A stretch of 64,000 nt of DNA from Strigamia acuminata (GCA_949358305.1 OX442320.1:8758259-8822258); one strand, 5' to 3'. Numbered from the stretch's first letter, positions 22,641 through 35,794 are shown. Numbers and translations are program-made. The notes: generated by a model not told the origin, from the sequence alone.

Positions 22641-25600
22641 TTACATTGGGTAGTGATGGATGCGACATGTCGACGGACCCAAATCCGGAACGTCGTAATA
22701 AGCCTCGCACCAGCCGTCGGTGTAAACATCTTGGAAATTCTCAGGGTTTCCGGCAGGATCGTCCTTGAATTTGATTGCCTCGTGGGATATTTTGATGTAA
22801 TGATCAGCCAGTTTCCACAGTTCTTTCAGTTTTTCAGGTTCCTTGTCAGCCAGGTCATTTTTCTCATACGGATCCTCTGAAAACAAAAAGAAAAAAAATG
22901 AGTTTTATAATTCTACACATACGGCTCGGCCAATGGGAGTTAGGCCAACCTTGGATGTGGTTAGACGTTAGAGTATAGTAATGGAGTATGGTTTTTCGTT
23001 GCCGCGGTCAACCCAGGCTTCTAACGCAATTGTTAATGCACAGAGGCTATACTCTGGCCATGAGTAACTTGAGCCTAAATCCAAGCCTTTTCTCTGGTGT
23101 AGTGATACAAGAAAATAGATCTGAACACCAGGATTGCAACCGATCTACTGAAATAGTAAGCGAACGTTCTAAGATTTCTGGAAGAAGCAAGCAATAAACT
23201 ATGCACTATTTTCCCTGGTGGCAGCACAGAGTGAGTTATGAGGCTCGGATTTAGGCTCAAGTTACACATGGCCAGAGTATAGAGGGGATACTCCGGTCAG
23301 TTTGTTCTCACCGATAGAACTTACTTTTCAGGTTGAAGAGTTTACTTGTGTGGTCTTTGAGATTGTACGGACTTTCGAACAATGTGTGTTTTAGGATATA
23401 ATCTTCATCCAGGGAATTGTCAACAGTCTCCGCCTCGGTAGTCCAGTTACTCGGAGATCCCCCTGGACCAGTGATCAACTTCCAGTCTCCCTTTCTGCAA
23501 ATTTAAGGTATTGCACCACAAGTCATTTTATTTTAATATTTAATGGTTGAATATTCACCTGACTGCACCTATGACTGTATCTCCCAAAACATCCATCAAG
23601 TACAGAAATTCGTTTCTCTTGGACTCTTCGTTCTTGCTGATGGTTCCCCATTGGTTCACACCACTCAGTCCCGGTTCTGTGTAAAGTAGTACAGTGAAAT
23701 ATAGTGAAGTGGAGAAATAATTTGTGGAATATTTGAATTCACGTGGTTCTAATCCGGCCAAATGCAAGAGTGTCGGGTACCAATCGACTTTGTGGATTAG
23801 TCTTTCGTTGACATATCCGGTCTTCTCCAAGAGTGGACTGTGTACGAAGGCGGGCACTCTCATTCCTCCTTCCCACATGGTGTTTTTGGCTCCTCTCAAT
23901 GGGTAATTATTTCCTCCAAAATTCACTGATGCACCGTTCTAAGAATTGGTTGTGATCGTGATGAACGAGTTATACTCAAAACCACCACAACGTTGACCTA
24001 TTCCAGCCGGTTTACGCCTAACTGTGTACTGTGTTCTACTACGCGGAAAAGTAGTTGTGTGTCAGAGCATCACCTTTGACAATGTTGTTAATCGATTACA
24101 ATGTCTGCAGTTCGAGTACAATTCTGGTGTTTTGAGCTACTTTTTTGTCCCTACACCAGTGATATGGCTCAAACAATAGGTCAACGTTGTGGTGGTTTTG
24201 AGTATAGCTTAATTTGCGTTGTGTTAAATCTCACATCAGATGCGAAGAAAATAACGCTGTTTTCGTAGAATCCTTTTTTCTTGAGGGCTTCCACTATTTT
24301 TCCTACTCCGGCGTCCACAGCGGCGGTGGCAGCTGGTAAATCAGAAGTAATTTTTATGGATTTAAACTGATTGAGTTACTCTATTGGTTTACCGCAGTAG
24401 TTCTTTCTGCCTTGGTTGATATTCTGTTCGCAGTGTTGGAAGTACTTTTCAGGAGCTTGCAGTGGAAAACTATTTAATGAAATGAAATGCACTCCAAAAT
24501 ATTTAGCTATTTGCGGAATTTAAACATCTTATTTGTGCATTAACTACGGTAATGCATTGTGAAACTAAATGAATTTCAAAATACGGTGTACTAGCAGTCA
24601 GTATCCTTTGCCTCTCCTCACGGCCACTGCGTGCTGGTTGTGTCCTGCACAAAGACGTTTGATCAGAAGGGCAACATGGGGCGCCGAAATACTACCCTGC
24701 ACAAAGGCTCTCTTTGCCTCTCCAATTGCTACCACATACGTCAAACGTGGTTGGTTAACTGTTCATGCAGGACTATGTCCCTTGGCCCATGGATCTCTCA
24801 CGGTACAGGGAATGATATACCGGCACATTCCTTGACTGTCACCATGGTGGACAAGAGTGGCAAACTGCTAAGTCTTAACAGTGCTGTTCATGGGTCCAAA
24901 CAGGAAGTTAGGCTCTTAATACCCTACTCTTGCACCATGTGGCCGAGGTACATAACTATCGCATTGGTTATTGCGGCAATGACTGGAAGTGATGTCATTG
25001 CGGTCACTATCCCCCACCTGGCGCGGTGGGGTTGGACTGAGCTATGTCAGTATTTGTGCTGGAGTGACCAGGAATTTGTCACAAATATATGTATAGCAAT
25101 GTAATTGCAATATATTTTTGAATCCTATACTGGTAGGGGAACACCGTACACGTCCAAAATGCATTTTTCCAAATGTTTTTCCATATGGTTTTCGCTTAGC
25201 TTGAAAAAGTTGTGTTTGACGATGTCATTTCTGAACTTAGGGCCCTTCTTGCAATTATTTTTAGGGAGCCTAAAAAATCTTCAAACAAATTTTTTTGTTT
25301 TGCATTAAAGGGGCCCCTGCTGCTGCTTGGAGCCCCTCTCCTCAGAGAACTGCGAGGAACTATAAATCCGCTCCTGGTTCATGGGCTCGCTGAACCCGCA
25401 ATCCTGCCCCGAGTGTAAGTTTTTAAGAAAAAGTAGTTTACTGGGTTCCAGACAAGGCCGCATAGATGTACATGGGTGCGTCACAATCGTGTTTGAGGAT
25501 TATTTCTTCGGCTCTTTCAGTCCACAATTCCTAATGGTTAATTTTAATTTTAATTGTGAGTGACTAAAATCCTCCCAACTTCATTTACTTCGGAGTATCG

Positions 25601-26409
25601 GCCAGCATGTTTGAATCCAACTTGGCCGTTGTCGTGGATATCCACTCCGGTGCAGTTATCTTAAAAGAAAGAAAGATGAATACATGGCCGGGTTACGATG
25701 AAATTGCTGCCAGATTTTCCCTACCGACTGTGTGGGTGTAGTCACGACTGACACAATGGTACAGGTTCTCTTCGCCGCCATTGTAGAAACCAAGATGGGA
25801 GTCGAATCCACGTTCGAGAGGAGTGTAGCGGCGATCGCAGTAACCCAAATGCCATCTGTGTATACAGAGATGTAACATTAAGTCGAACACGAAAATGGCT
25901 GCAATTAATGCACTTACTTTCCAACTTGGTGAGTGCGGTACCCGGCTTCTTTCAAGCGCTGTGGAATCATTGTGTACTTCAAGGGAACTCCGTACGCTTC
26001 TTGGTTGAGCAGAACTCCTCGTTGAAGGCCCAAAAGCGAGGGATAAAGACCCGTCATGAGGGCCACTCGGGAGCTACATGAAGGGAAATATTTGTCATTG
26101 AATTTGGCGCAATGTTGCAACGTTTCTTACGGTGTGCACAGCGGTAGAGAGTAATACTGCTCGAGAGTGACGCCAGTTTTCGCTAATTTGTCCATATTCG
26201 GGGTATGGAAAAGCGGGTTATGCCAACCCACGTCGTTGTAGCCTGAAAAGTTGTGTTTTTTGTGGTTTATATACACTAAAAGTAGAAAGAAACTGCGTAT
26301 TTTTACCCATGTCATCTCCCATGATGAATATGAGATGGGGTTTTTTGCCATCGGATAGATGGAGGACGGCACAAAACGCCACAACTGCAAATTGAACTGC
26401 TAACTCCAT
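22641..26409 (-). CDS. S4: arylsulfatase B-like (518 aa), introns full of insertions
   Basis: Exons: 26409-26307, 26242-26131, 26073-25918, 25855-25725, 25659-25589, 25530-25442, 24469-24393, 24332-24235, 23938-23743, 23676-23559, 23494-23325, 22876-22641; exon lengths equal S2 and S3 exactly. The start is the methionine of M-E-L-A-V-Q-F, matching the S2/S3 signal peptide; the in-frame GTG just before it is not used. Formylglycine site, G-K-W-H-L-G and metal residues are intact. The last intron has a normal GTAAGT donor, unlike S2 and S3. Three introns are enlarged by insertions (22,920-23,281; 23,971-24,206; about 24,490-25,430). The S4 coding sequence stays intact despite them. Confidence 0.92.
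22920..23281. mobile_element. Core-sharing inverted-repeat element in S4 last intron
   Basis: Arms TATACTCTGGCCATG...TTGAGCCTAAATCC at 23,049 recur inverted to 23,281. The core at 23,093-23,137 has CTGGTGTAGTG and AACACCAGGATTGCA. A left part (22,921-22,985, GGCTCGGCCAATGGGA) resembles the arm of its relatives. Confidence 0.65.
23971..24206. mobile_element. Core-sharing inverted-repeat element in S4 intron
   Basis: Perfect terminal repeats TATACTCAAAACCACCACAA and complement, continuing through CGTTGACCTATT. The core (24,124-24,165, reversed) has CTGGTGTAG and AACACCAGAATTG. Absent from the matching S2 and S3 introns. Confidence 0.8.
24490..25430 (+). other. Foreign insert with a 157-codon open frame, in S4 intron
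   Basis: The S4 intron 25441-24470 is about 970 bp; the S3 equivalent is 65 bp. On the plus strand, 24,631-25,104 is open for 157 codons. It has a cysteine-rich first half (C-L-S-N-C, N-C-S-C), a middle with G-T-G-N-D-I-P-A-H-S-L-T-V, and a hydrophobic stretch (I-T-I-A-L-V-I-A-A-M-T-G). I do not recognise the family. A transposon gene or an old viral insertion are both possible. A second repeat-like block with ggggcccctgctgctgc follows at 25,310. Confidence 0.4.
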
Positions 26410-26948
26410 CACTGCTCTTTGAAATGAAAAGGATATGGCTTGAAAGTCGGGACTATAAATACGTTAATTGTGCCACGACAATTAAGACGTGTGTTGTTTA
26501 CCAGCCGTCTGTTTCTTCTGCTTGTGATTAAAAGTAATTAATACTTCTATTCTCTGAAATTTTATCAGATTTTTAGGCCGTCTAGAGACTAGATCGCGTG
26601 TTGTGTGTTGATTATGACACCACAGATCATATAATATATATAATATTATAATTATAATATTATATAGTATTATATAATAGTAAAACAGGTTGTTTTAACT
26701 GTTTTGTGTACACAGCGTCGGGCTGTTTAAATTAAAAGACCACACAAGTTGTTGTTATTAAATGTAATTAATAGTTTTTTCTTCATTTTTTCTACCACCT
26801 GCGGTTGATTGTTTCTATTTCCCCAATGTTTCATCTTTTTTAATTTTTAAGCTATAAATGAAGTGGCGAGTCAATATTATTAGCAAAAGTCAACATTTTA
26901 TACAAACTGAATTATTTACAAATAAATAATCGATATAAATTGAATTAT
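26410..26948. other. S4 5' flank / S5 3' flank
   Basis: A TATA-like CTATAAATAC lies at 26,453-26,462, about 45-55 bp before the S4 start on the minus strand. An extreme AT palindromic stretch lies at 26,620-26,685. From 26,740 on it is the S5 3' flank. Confidence 0.5.
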
Positions 26949-29163
26949 TTACATCTTAGGAACATCGAAATAAGCCAAACACCAACCAGATGTGTAAACG
27001 TTGTAAAATATTTCCGGGTTTCCAGCTGGATCTTCCGCAAACTTGACCGCATTTTTCATCCGTTTACGATGGTGTTCGATGCGTTGCCACAACTCCTGCA
27101 CTTTGTCCGGCATTTCGTCCGCTAAATCCGTCGTTTCGTACGGATCGACGCCCAAATTGAACAGTTTACTCTTCCTATCGGTGATGTCGTAAACACTTTT
27201 CCCCAACGTCTTTGTCACGATGTATTCGCCGTCGTAACTGTAATCAACAACATCCGACTCAGGAACCGTCTGGTTGTAATCTCCACCCGGTCCAGCGATC
27301 AGTTTGAAGTTTCCAACCCTAATTTTCAAGAAAAAAATTTAATTTTTGTTCTAAAACGTCGTTTTAACGCGTTTTCATTACCTAATAGCGGCGATGACCG
27401 TGTTTTGTACGACGTCCATTTGGTAGAGAATTTCTCGCCGCGGTGCATGTCTGTTTCGGGTGATCGATTTCCATTGGTTGATCCCATCCAAATAGCTCTC
27501 TGCACAGGACGATACATCGTTAAAAAAAAATTCTTTGTTCTCGTTGTTAGGCCTAGTTTTACTTACGCGCTTCCAAGTTGGCGAGCTTCAAGATGGTCGG
27601 ATACCAATCGGATACGTGCATCAAGCTGTAAAAAATGTAACTTGAAATGTCGGAATCGAATTTTATATTTAATAATTTTTACTGTTTATTTATAGTGCCC
27701 TTCTTGTGCAATAGTGGACTGTGGACGAAAGCGGGGACTCTGGTCCCGCCTTCCCATAGCGAATTCTTTTCGCCTTTGAGCGGGAAATTGTTGCCACCGT
27801 AATCAGCAGATCCGCCATTCTGCGTGCAAAAATAGGTCATTTAATACGATGAGTTTTTGGAAAAAATTATCTATTACATCTGAAGCGAAGATGATAACTG
27901 TGTTTTCGTACATATCGGTTTGCTTCAGCGCCATTAGAACCTTCGCAATGGCGGCATCTTCGGCGGCCATTGTGGCTGGAGTTTTAAAGGTAAAAAAATG
28001 AGTAAAATTCGATGCAAATGTTCGGTTTTTTTGGTTTAGGGATGGAATATTTACCACATAATTTCCTTCTAGCCTCGTTTACATTTTTCAGGCAGTTTTT
28101 CATGTATTTGTCCGGTGCCTGCAGTGGGAGGTGAGAGGCCACTAGCGACAGATAAATGAACAACGGATGTCGTTTGTTGTGACTTCGGATGATTTTATCA
28201 GCGTGATCTGCGTATACTTCCTAAAACGATTATTTAAATTGGTTTTTAATGTTGGGAATTATGTTTGTAGGATTTTTCTTTGTGCGTGAAAATATTTACC
28301 GACGAAAATTGACCCGCGTATTTGTACCCGAGTTCGCCATTATCGTGGATGTCTAATCCCGTGCAGTTTTCTACATCACGTGACAAAATGGTAAGTAAAA
28401 TTATTTTATTTATTTTTTAAAACTACCTTTAGTGTATAAATAATGTCTGCTGCCACAATGAAGGTAGTTTTCAGCAGCGCCGTTATAAAATCCAAGAAAA
28501 GTATCAAATCCCCTTCGCAAAGGCGTATATTTCTTATTACAATACCCCAAATGCCATCTAAATGATTAAATTTAGTCATTTACATGTTTTTATTAGTTTT
28601 TTGTTAATGAACTCACTTTCCAATTGCGTGGGTTGAGTAACCAGCCTCTTTTAGCCGTTCGGGTAACATTTGGTAGCGTAGTGGAACTCCGTATGGCTCT
28701 TGGTTTAAAAGCACACCGCGCTGATGATGAAATAAAATGAGAAATTTAAGGTTTAAAGGGAATTGTGATTTACCTGTAATCCCAAACGTGACGCATGAAC
28801 CCCAGTGAGTAAAGTAGCACGTGATCTAGAGGATAAAAGTTTAATTATCCTCAATTTAAACGGAATTGTTGAGTCAAACTTACGGTGTGCAGAGCGGAAA
28901 TGTGTAATAATTCTCTAGAATTGTTCCAGTTTTGGCCAATTCGTCCATGGTTGGTGTGTGCATTAACTTATTGTGCCATCCGACGTCGTTGTAGCCTGAA
29001 TTTAAGCAGAAAATGTTAGAAATTGAGGGTTAGGTTGTGGATAAATGGATATACCGATGTCGTCTCCTAAGATGAATAAAATATTTGGTGGTTTTTGGGT
29101 CGTGGTTCGAGCGATTGTGAATGGGAATGAGAGGAAAATGATAAAGATGGCGCCGTGCTTCAT
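26949..29163 (-). CDS. S5: arylsulfatase B-like (508 aa)
   Basis: Exons: 29163-29055, 28995-28884, 28825-28774, 28720-28617, 28557-28427, 28370-28300, 28220-28055, 27975-27878, 27819-27683, 27625-27567, 27499-27382, 27318-26949; 1527 bp in frame. Signal peptide [18 protein letters not shown]. Motifs: [45 protein letters not shown] and G-E-K. Its intron set differs from S2-S4: it keeps the S1-type introns after G-L-Q and inside the H-x-V-D-W exon, but has lost the introns before H-L-P-L-Q and before D-P-Y-E. TATA box CTATAAAAGC at 29,197-29,206. Its relic lies between S3 and S4. Confidence 0.92.
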
Positions 29164-29196
29164 GTTTACAGTTTTAAATGAGTCAAGTTCAATTTT

Positions 29197-29206
29197 GCTT
29201 TTATAG
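29197..29206 (-). promoter_or_regulatory. S5 TATA box
   Basis: CTATAAAAGC on the minus strand, 34-43 bp upstream of the start codon, so the 5' UTR must be very short. Confidence 0.6.
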
Positions 29207-29700
29207 TCGATGAGAGTGTAAAGGTTGTTGTATTAATTCGGGCTAAAATTAATTGGAATTTTCCCAATTTTTTTTCAAGTTTATTAGTTTAAAGTGATAA
29301 CATAATTCTCGGTTTTCGCTGCTTTTGTCGATTTCAAGGGCGCGGGGAAGAGGATTTCTAGGAAATTTGATTGGTTTACTGAGAATCAAAGATGGGGAAA
29401 ATTATTTTTCGCTTTTATTTGTTGATATTTTGTAATATTTCGACGCTTTATACGTTTTAATTGGCATCCGTTGAGCGAGAAGGAAGTTTTTGATGTTAGT
29501 GACGAAATTCACTCAAAAGAGAGTAATTTTGTTGTCATAAAATTAAAAAATTAATTTATCTCGTTATCTCACATTTTTATTGCATTTTTTATATTTTTAT
29601 TTCATTTATAAATATTTTACAATTTGAAATGCACTTCATGTTAATTTACGTTTAAAATGTAAGAGTACATTGAATTGTTTGTTTATTTCGCTTTGTTTGC
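29207..29700. other. S5-S6 spacer
   Basis: AT-rich, no gene or clear repeat seen. S6 3' sequence begins near 29,590. Confidence 0.4.
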
Positions 29701-32359
29701 TTATGCATATGGCGGTGATAAGTTCTGATCCATGTATTTCTTTCTCTCGGCCGTTGGGACGTCGTAGTAAGCTTGGCACCAACCCGGTGTGTAAATATCT
29801 CCGAATTTCTCGGGATCTCCCGCGGGATCATTGGCCATTTTCACCGCCGGCTTGGCAATGCCCAAATAGTAATCGAATCTTTTTCTCACGTCCGCCAGTT
29901 TATCTGGCTCTTTTTCGGCTAAATTGTTCTTTTCGTACGGATCGTCTGCGCAAATCGTTTAAAAAAACATGAAAGATTTTGTTGGTACAGTCAAAACTCT
30001 TTATAACGAATCGCGATATAAAAAAATTATCGATATAATGAATATCTGAAAATAACCGGTTTGGTTGCCTGGCCATAGAACGACATGTTAAAAAATTTCG
30101 ATATAACGAATTCTCGTTATAACGAATCGATTTTTCGGATTCCTTGCAATTCGTTATAAAGAGTTTCGACTGTAGAATTTTTCTATATTTCCGTTACCAG
30201 CTAAATTGAAGAGTTTAGGGCTTTTGTCGGTGAGATTGATCGCCAATTTATCGGAAAAATAAGACCGCAAAAATTCAGGATCGTAACTCTTATCGAGGGT
30301 TTCCTCTTCAGTGACCCATCTATCATCACCGCCTGGCCCGTCGATCAATTTGTAATCTCCAACCCTTTGTATAGAAAAGTGGATTTGTTAATTGTAGAAA
30401 AGAATTTATTAAGAGGTTCATCTGACCTGACAGCACCGAAAACGGTTCCCTCGACTATGTCCATCGAGTAGGGGAATTCAGTCCGCGGACTCGGTTTGTC
30501 TTCGGAGACAGATTCCCACAGGTTAAGGCCATTTAATTTGTCTCTTTTCTCTAGAAAATATTACGCGTGATTTTGTTTGACGATTGGAAACAGGAAATAG
30601 TCATTTACGTGGTGTGATTCCGGCCAGGTACAAGAATGTTGTGTGCCAATCCACAATGTGGAAAAGTCTGAAATATGGAATGGACGTACAAACTAAAGTT
30701 CTCCTTCGGAGTTTATGACCAGGGCTGGACTGGGAACAAATTTAGTACCGGGAAATATGGATGGGTCGGGCCACGGGAACAAATTTATATCGGGAAATCT
30801 GGATACATCGGGCCAGAACAAAAGGAAAAGAAATTGACAGCGTCATGGGCTACCGGGAACTTACCCATTGTATGTGTATCCTGTTTTCTTGAGGAGCGGA
30901 CTGTGAACGAAACCTGGAACGCGGGTGCCGCCTTCGTAAAGTGTTGATTTCTCACCCCGCAGTGGATAATTGTTTCCACCAAAGTGTATGGGTCCACCGT
31001 TCTGAAAAATTGATATTTTATGGATTATAAAATAATTGGGGAGTTGAATTATGCTGATTACGTCGGACACGAACACGAGGATGGTGTTGTCGTATAGTTT
31101 GTATTGTTTTAGCGCTTCCGTGATGTTGTGGACCACTTCGTCCACACCGATCATTGCCCCGCACATTTGTTTTCTTGCTTCGGTTACGTTTTTACATTGT
31201 GGTGCAAACTTGTCACCCTGAACTAAACAAATCGGATGATATTAGTACGTGCGTAGATGCATTATTGATGGAGATGATGAAAGAAAATGAAGTTTCACAC
31301 ATTAAAAAATGTCAAACTCATGTTTGTTGTGTTTATTGCTTACCTGGGAAATGTGAAGCCGTCAAAGCCACGTACATAAACAACGGGTCGTCGCGATGTA
31401 ATTTGCTGTGTTGTTTGATGATTTTCACCGCTCTGTCGTTTTGTAAATACTGCAGGAAATAATTATACGGAAAATTCAAAATTCAAAATTTAGTTACTGT
31501 ATAATTACCGAGGAATATTGCCCGTTGTATTGCTTGGCCGGTTTCCAATTCTGGCGGAAATCGAATGCAGTGCAGTTGCTGATTGGATCGTAAACTTCAT
31601 TAGGGCTGAGACAATGCTGGTAGTTTTCTTCGAATCCTTGATAAAAGCCGAAAAAAGTGTCGAATCCTCTCAGCGTTGGAGTGTAACGCCAATCGCAGAA
31701 CCCTAAATGCCATCTGACGACGAGAAATGCGTTTGGGAATCGAATGGCGAGGTTTAAATGTGAGGAATTTACTTTCCCAAGGCGTGCGTGCGGTAACCTC
31801 GGCTCTTGAGTCGTTTAGGAAGAAGTGTGTATTTTAAGGGGATTCCGTACGGTTCCTGTTCCGTTAAAACACTGCGCTGCAAGCCGAGTTGTTGCGCGTA
31901 CAATCCGGATAAAAATGTAGCCCGAGAACTGTGGAATTTAGAGATTAAATTTTTGTCTTACATAAAATTGGTCGACTTTACGGAGTGCATTGCGGCATTG
32001 CGTAAAACTGGTCCAAAAGTACGCCTTCTTTCGCCAATTTGTCCATGTGTGGAGTGTGGAAGTTGGGGTTATACCAACCCACATCGTTGTGACCTGAAAT
32101 GGAAAGATTAAACGATTCGCGCGCGAATTTTGATTGATTTACGACACTGACCAATGTCGTCTCCCAAGACGAAGACGATGTTCGGAGGTTGCATTGAATT
32201 TGGTTGGTTTTGGTTGTCATCTCCGTCCCCGTCGTCGTCGCCCAGTTGGATGTCGATGTAGGTCTCGTCAACTTCAACGAATACGCCGAGGTCGTCTTCG
32301 GCTCTGTTTTTGGCCACGAGGGCGACGAGGACGAGCGATGCGAGCAATTTGGCGAACAT
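29701..32359 (-). CDS. S6: arylsulfatase B-like, acidic-linker clade (559 aa)
   Basis: Exons: 32359-32152, 32093-31982, 31928-31773, 31713-31509, 31449-31344, 31222-31062, 31001-30865, 30667-30609, 30550-30427, 30364-30198, 29945-29701; 1680 bp in frame. Signal peptide [16 protein letters not shown], then an acidic D/G/N/Q linker of about 40 residues not found in S1-S5. Core: [46 protein letters not shown] and G-E-K. It reads G-L-N-L-W where its relatives have G-V-N-Q-W. The C-terminal tail ends P-P-Y-A. Introns carry a pogo-like element (29,986) and an unclassified insertion (30,685-30,840). The E5-E6 intron has 60 bp shared with the element at 39,543. Confidence 0.92.
29986..30174. mobile_element. 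pogo/Tc1-like palindromic element in S6 intron
   Basis: Ends TACAGTCAAAACTCTTTATA and the inverse, flanked by TA; about 189 bp, non-coding. It fills most of the intron between the last two S6 exons, which in S7-S10 is only 60-70 bp. Same family as 5,439-5,624. Confidence 0.75.
30685..30845. mobile_element. Probable dispersed repeat in S6 intron
   Basis: The intron 30864-30668 is longer than in S7-S10. The extra part begins near gaccagggctggactgggaac and has a repeated ACCGGGAAATATGGAT / ATCGGGAAATCTGGAT module. Family not identified. Confidence 0.4.
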
Positions 32360-33115
32360 TTCGAAGTGGAGAGAGTTTTTTGTCGCGTGAGAGTATGCGT
32401 ATGAATTTTTTTGAGGAAGTTGACAGGGTTTTGAATCGATTTGAATGTAACAGATGGCAATGATACCGGCGGAGTTTTCCTCCTCATTTTCTGCTTTACT
32501 TGTCGTGAGTCATTGGAATGTGATGGCAATGAAATTTGTTTTCAAAAGATCGCGATTACTCAATTGTAATTGACAGCAGCTTGAATGAGGGAGAAATTCA
32601 TAAAAGTAGCACGAAATTGAAATGCAGGAATAACTCAAACAATAAAACGTGGTGAATTGGGACAAAAATTGATAAAATACGGATCATCAAGCACATGCGT
32701 AAACGGTTGCGCATTCATATTTTAAAAGCTCAAAACACCGCTTAATACCCTTTTATCCACAATGTATTTACTCCATTGGAGTGTTTGAATTTAATAAATA
32801 AATAAATAAATAAATAAATAGACGCCAAAAGAAAGAGCGGAAAAACTATACACCAGAAACGTTTATTAAACAACATTGCCGACAACTAATTAATAATACA
32901 AGTATATATTTAATGTAAATGTGTATTCATTTTTTCTATACACCTGGACATGTCGTATATATTTATATAACTTTTATTGACATCAATTTAATGGGATACA
33001 TTATTCATTTATTCACTTATATTGTACAGTTTGAAATCCATTTGATATTAATTTACGTGTAAAATATAAGAGAGTGCATTGAACAGCGATTGTTTGTTTA
33101 TTTTGCCTTGTTTGT
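32360..33115. other. S6-S7 spacer
   Basis: S6 5' flank, an (AAAT)n microsatellite at 32,792-32,820 and S7 3' UTR sequence (from about 33,000, shared with S8-S10). No gene seen. Confidence 0.5.
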
Positions 33116-35384
33116 TCATACATATGGCGGTGAAATGTTTTGATCCATGTATTTCTTTCTCTCTGCCGTTGGGACGTCGTAGTAAGCTTCGCACCAACCA
33201 GGTGTGTAAACACCCCCGAATTTGTCAGGATCTCCCGCAGGATCCGCGGGTATTTTTACCGCCGGCTTGGCAATGCCGTAATAGTAATCGAATCTTTTTC
33301 TCACTTCCGCCAGTTTATCCGGCTCCTTGTCGGCTAAATTGTTCTTTTCGTACGGATCGTCTGCGCAAAAACGTTTAAAAACATGAAAACAAATACATTC
33401 GTCACAATGATTTTCGTTTTACCCGCTAGATTGTACAGTTTTGGGCTTCGGTCGGTGAGATTGATCTTGAGTTCTGTCACATATTGTAGTAAGTACGCCG
33501 GATCGTAACTCTTATCAACGGTTTCGTCTTCGGTGATCCATCCGTCTTGGTTGCCGCCTGGCCCATCGATCAATTTGTAATCTCCGACTCTTTATACAGA
33601 AAAATGAATTTAATTGGTTATAGGAACTTATTAAGTGGTTCTTCTAACCTGACAGCTCCGAATATGGTTCCCTCGATTATGTCCATCGAGTAGGGAAATT
33701 CTGTCCTTGGACTCGGTTTGTCTTCGGAAACCGATTCCCATTGGTTAACGCCATTTAATTTGTCTTGTTTCTCTAGAAAATTTCACTTAGTGAAATATTT
33801 GTTTTTGTTTGACGATTGGAAATAATTATTTACGTGGTTCGATTCCGGCCAGATGCAAGAACGTGGTGTAAAAATCCACGATGTGGAAAAGTCTGAAATA
33901 TAACATTGAATTTACACTGTAGAGGATAAAGTGTGACTCAACTAACCCATTGTACGTGTATCCCGTCTTCTTTAGCAGTGGACTGTGAATGAAACCTGGA
34001 ACACGACTCCCGCCTTCGTAAAGTGTCCCCTTGTCTCCACGCAGTGGATAATTGTTTCCACCGAAGTGCACCGTTCCACCGTTCTAAAAAATTCATATTT
34101 TATGAATGAGAAAATGTTTGGAGAGTTGAATCATGTTGGTTACATCGGATACAAATACGAGGATGGTGTTGTCGTATAATTTGTACGTTTTTAACGCTTC
34201 GCTGATGTTGTGAACCACTTCGTCCACGCCGATCATTGCCCCGCACATTTGTTTTCTGGCCTCGGTCACGTTTTTACATTGTGCCGGATAGTTGTCACCT
34301 TGAACTAAACAAATTGGATGATATTAGAAATCGAGTCGATGTAATTTTGTTAGAAATGATGAGGATAACCTGGGAAATGTGAAGCGGATAAAGCCACGTA
34401 CATAAACAGTGGCTCGCGTGCGTGTAATCTGCTGTGGTTTCGGATGATTTCCACGGCTCTATCGCTTTGCATATACTGCAAGAAATAGTGAAACGAAATA
34501 AAGAATAATTGTAAAATTGTAAAACTTGTTATTACTGAAGAATATTCGCCGTCATATTGCTTGGCAGGCTTCCAATTCTGGCGGAAATCGAATCCGGTGC
34601 AGTTGCTAATTGGATCGTAAACGTAATAAGAACTGAGACAATGCTGATAATTCTCTTCGTAGCCCTGGTAAAAGCCGAAGAAAGTGTCGAATCCTCTTAC
34701 CGTTGGTGTGTAACGCCAATCGCAGAACCCTAAATGCCACCTGACGACGAAAAATGGGAAAAATGGGAATTGAATTGCGACATTGACATGTGAGCAATTT
34801 ACTTTCCCATGGCGTGTGTGCGGTAACCTTTGCTCTTGAGTCGTGCGGGGAGAAGTTTGTACTTGAGCGGGATCCCGTACGGTTCTGTTTCGCCCAGAAC
34901 ACTGCGCTGCAAGCCGAGTTGTTGCGCGTACAACCCGGATAAAAATGTAGCCCGAGAACTGTGGAATTTAGAGATTAAATTTTTGTCTTTACATAAAATT
35001 GGCCGAGTTTACGGAGTGCATTGCGGCATTGCGTAAAAGTGGTCCAAATGTACGCCTTCCTTTAACAATTTGTCCATGTGTGGAGTGTGGAAGTTGGGGT
35101 TATTCCAACCCACATCGTTGTGACCTGAAATGGAAGGATTAAACGATCCACACACGAATTTTGATCGATTTACGACACGGACCAATGTCGTCTCCCAAGA
35201 CGAAGATGATGTTCGGAGGTTGATTTGTATTCGGTTGGTTGTCATTCCCGTCACCATCGCCATCGCCCAGTTGGATGTCGATGTAGGTCTCGTCAACTTC
35301 TACGAATTCGTTGGGGTCCTCTTCGGCTCTGCCCGTTGCCACGAGCGCGACGAGGACGAGCGATGCTAGCAATTTGGTGAACAT
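33116..35384 (-). CDS. S7: arylsulfatase B-like, acidic-linker clade (557 aa)
   Basis: Exons: 35384-35183, 35124-35013, 34958-34803, 34740-34536, 34475-34370, 34304-34144, 34083-33947, 33892-33834, 33772-33649, 33589-33423, 33360-33116; 1674 bp. Signal peptide [18 protein letters not shown], acidic linker two residues shorter than in S6. Q-C-T-P-S-R, G-K-W-H-L-G-F, V-S-D/N-G-G and G-D-K are intact. Introns are compact with no insertions. It ends P-P-Y-V. Confidence 0.93.
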
Positions 35385-35794
35385 TTCAAAGTGGAGAGTT
35401 TCCCGTTGCATGAGAATATGTTTATTATTTTTATTGAGGAAGTTGACAGGGTTTCGTAGGGAATTAATTGTAACAGATGGCAATGATACCCGAAGTTATT
35501 TTTTTCCCTATTTTCTGCTTCAGATCTCGTGATTCATTAGGATGTTTTTATCCCAATTTAATTTGTTTTCAAACGATTGTGATTAGTCAATTTCATTTTC
35601 TAGCAGCTTGACTGAGGAAAAAATTTAGAAAAATACCACGAAATCCGGGAATGACTAAAGCAATTAAATGTGGTGCATTGGGACAAAAATTTATGAGAAT
35701 GGAAAGTTTCCAACACTAGACAACAAAAGAGAGAGTTGAAAAAACTAAACTAGAAATGTTTGTTAAACAACACTGCCCACAACTAATTAAAAAA

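Noticed and set aside
32134-32463. Plus-strand open frames opposite S6 exon 1
   Set aside because: Antisense shadow of the acidic linker; gives an arginine-rich product with no features.
33834-33850. tRNA B-box-like word GGTTCGATTCC in several sulfatase genes
   Set aside because: It is the complement of the G-I-E-P-R codons; no A box or cloverleaf can be built around it.
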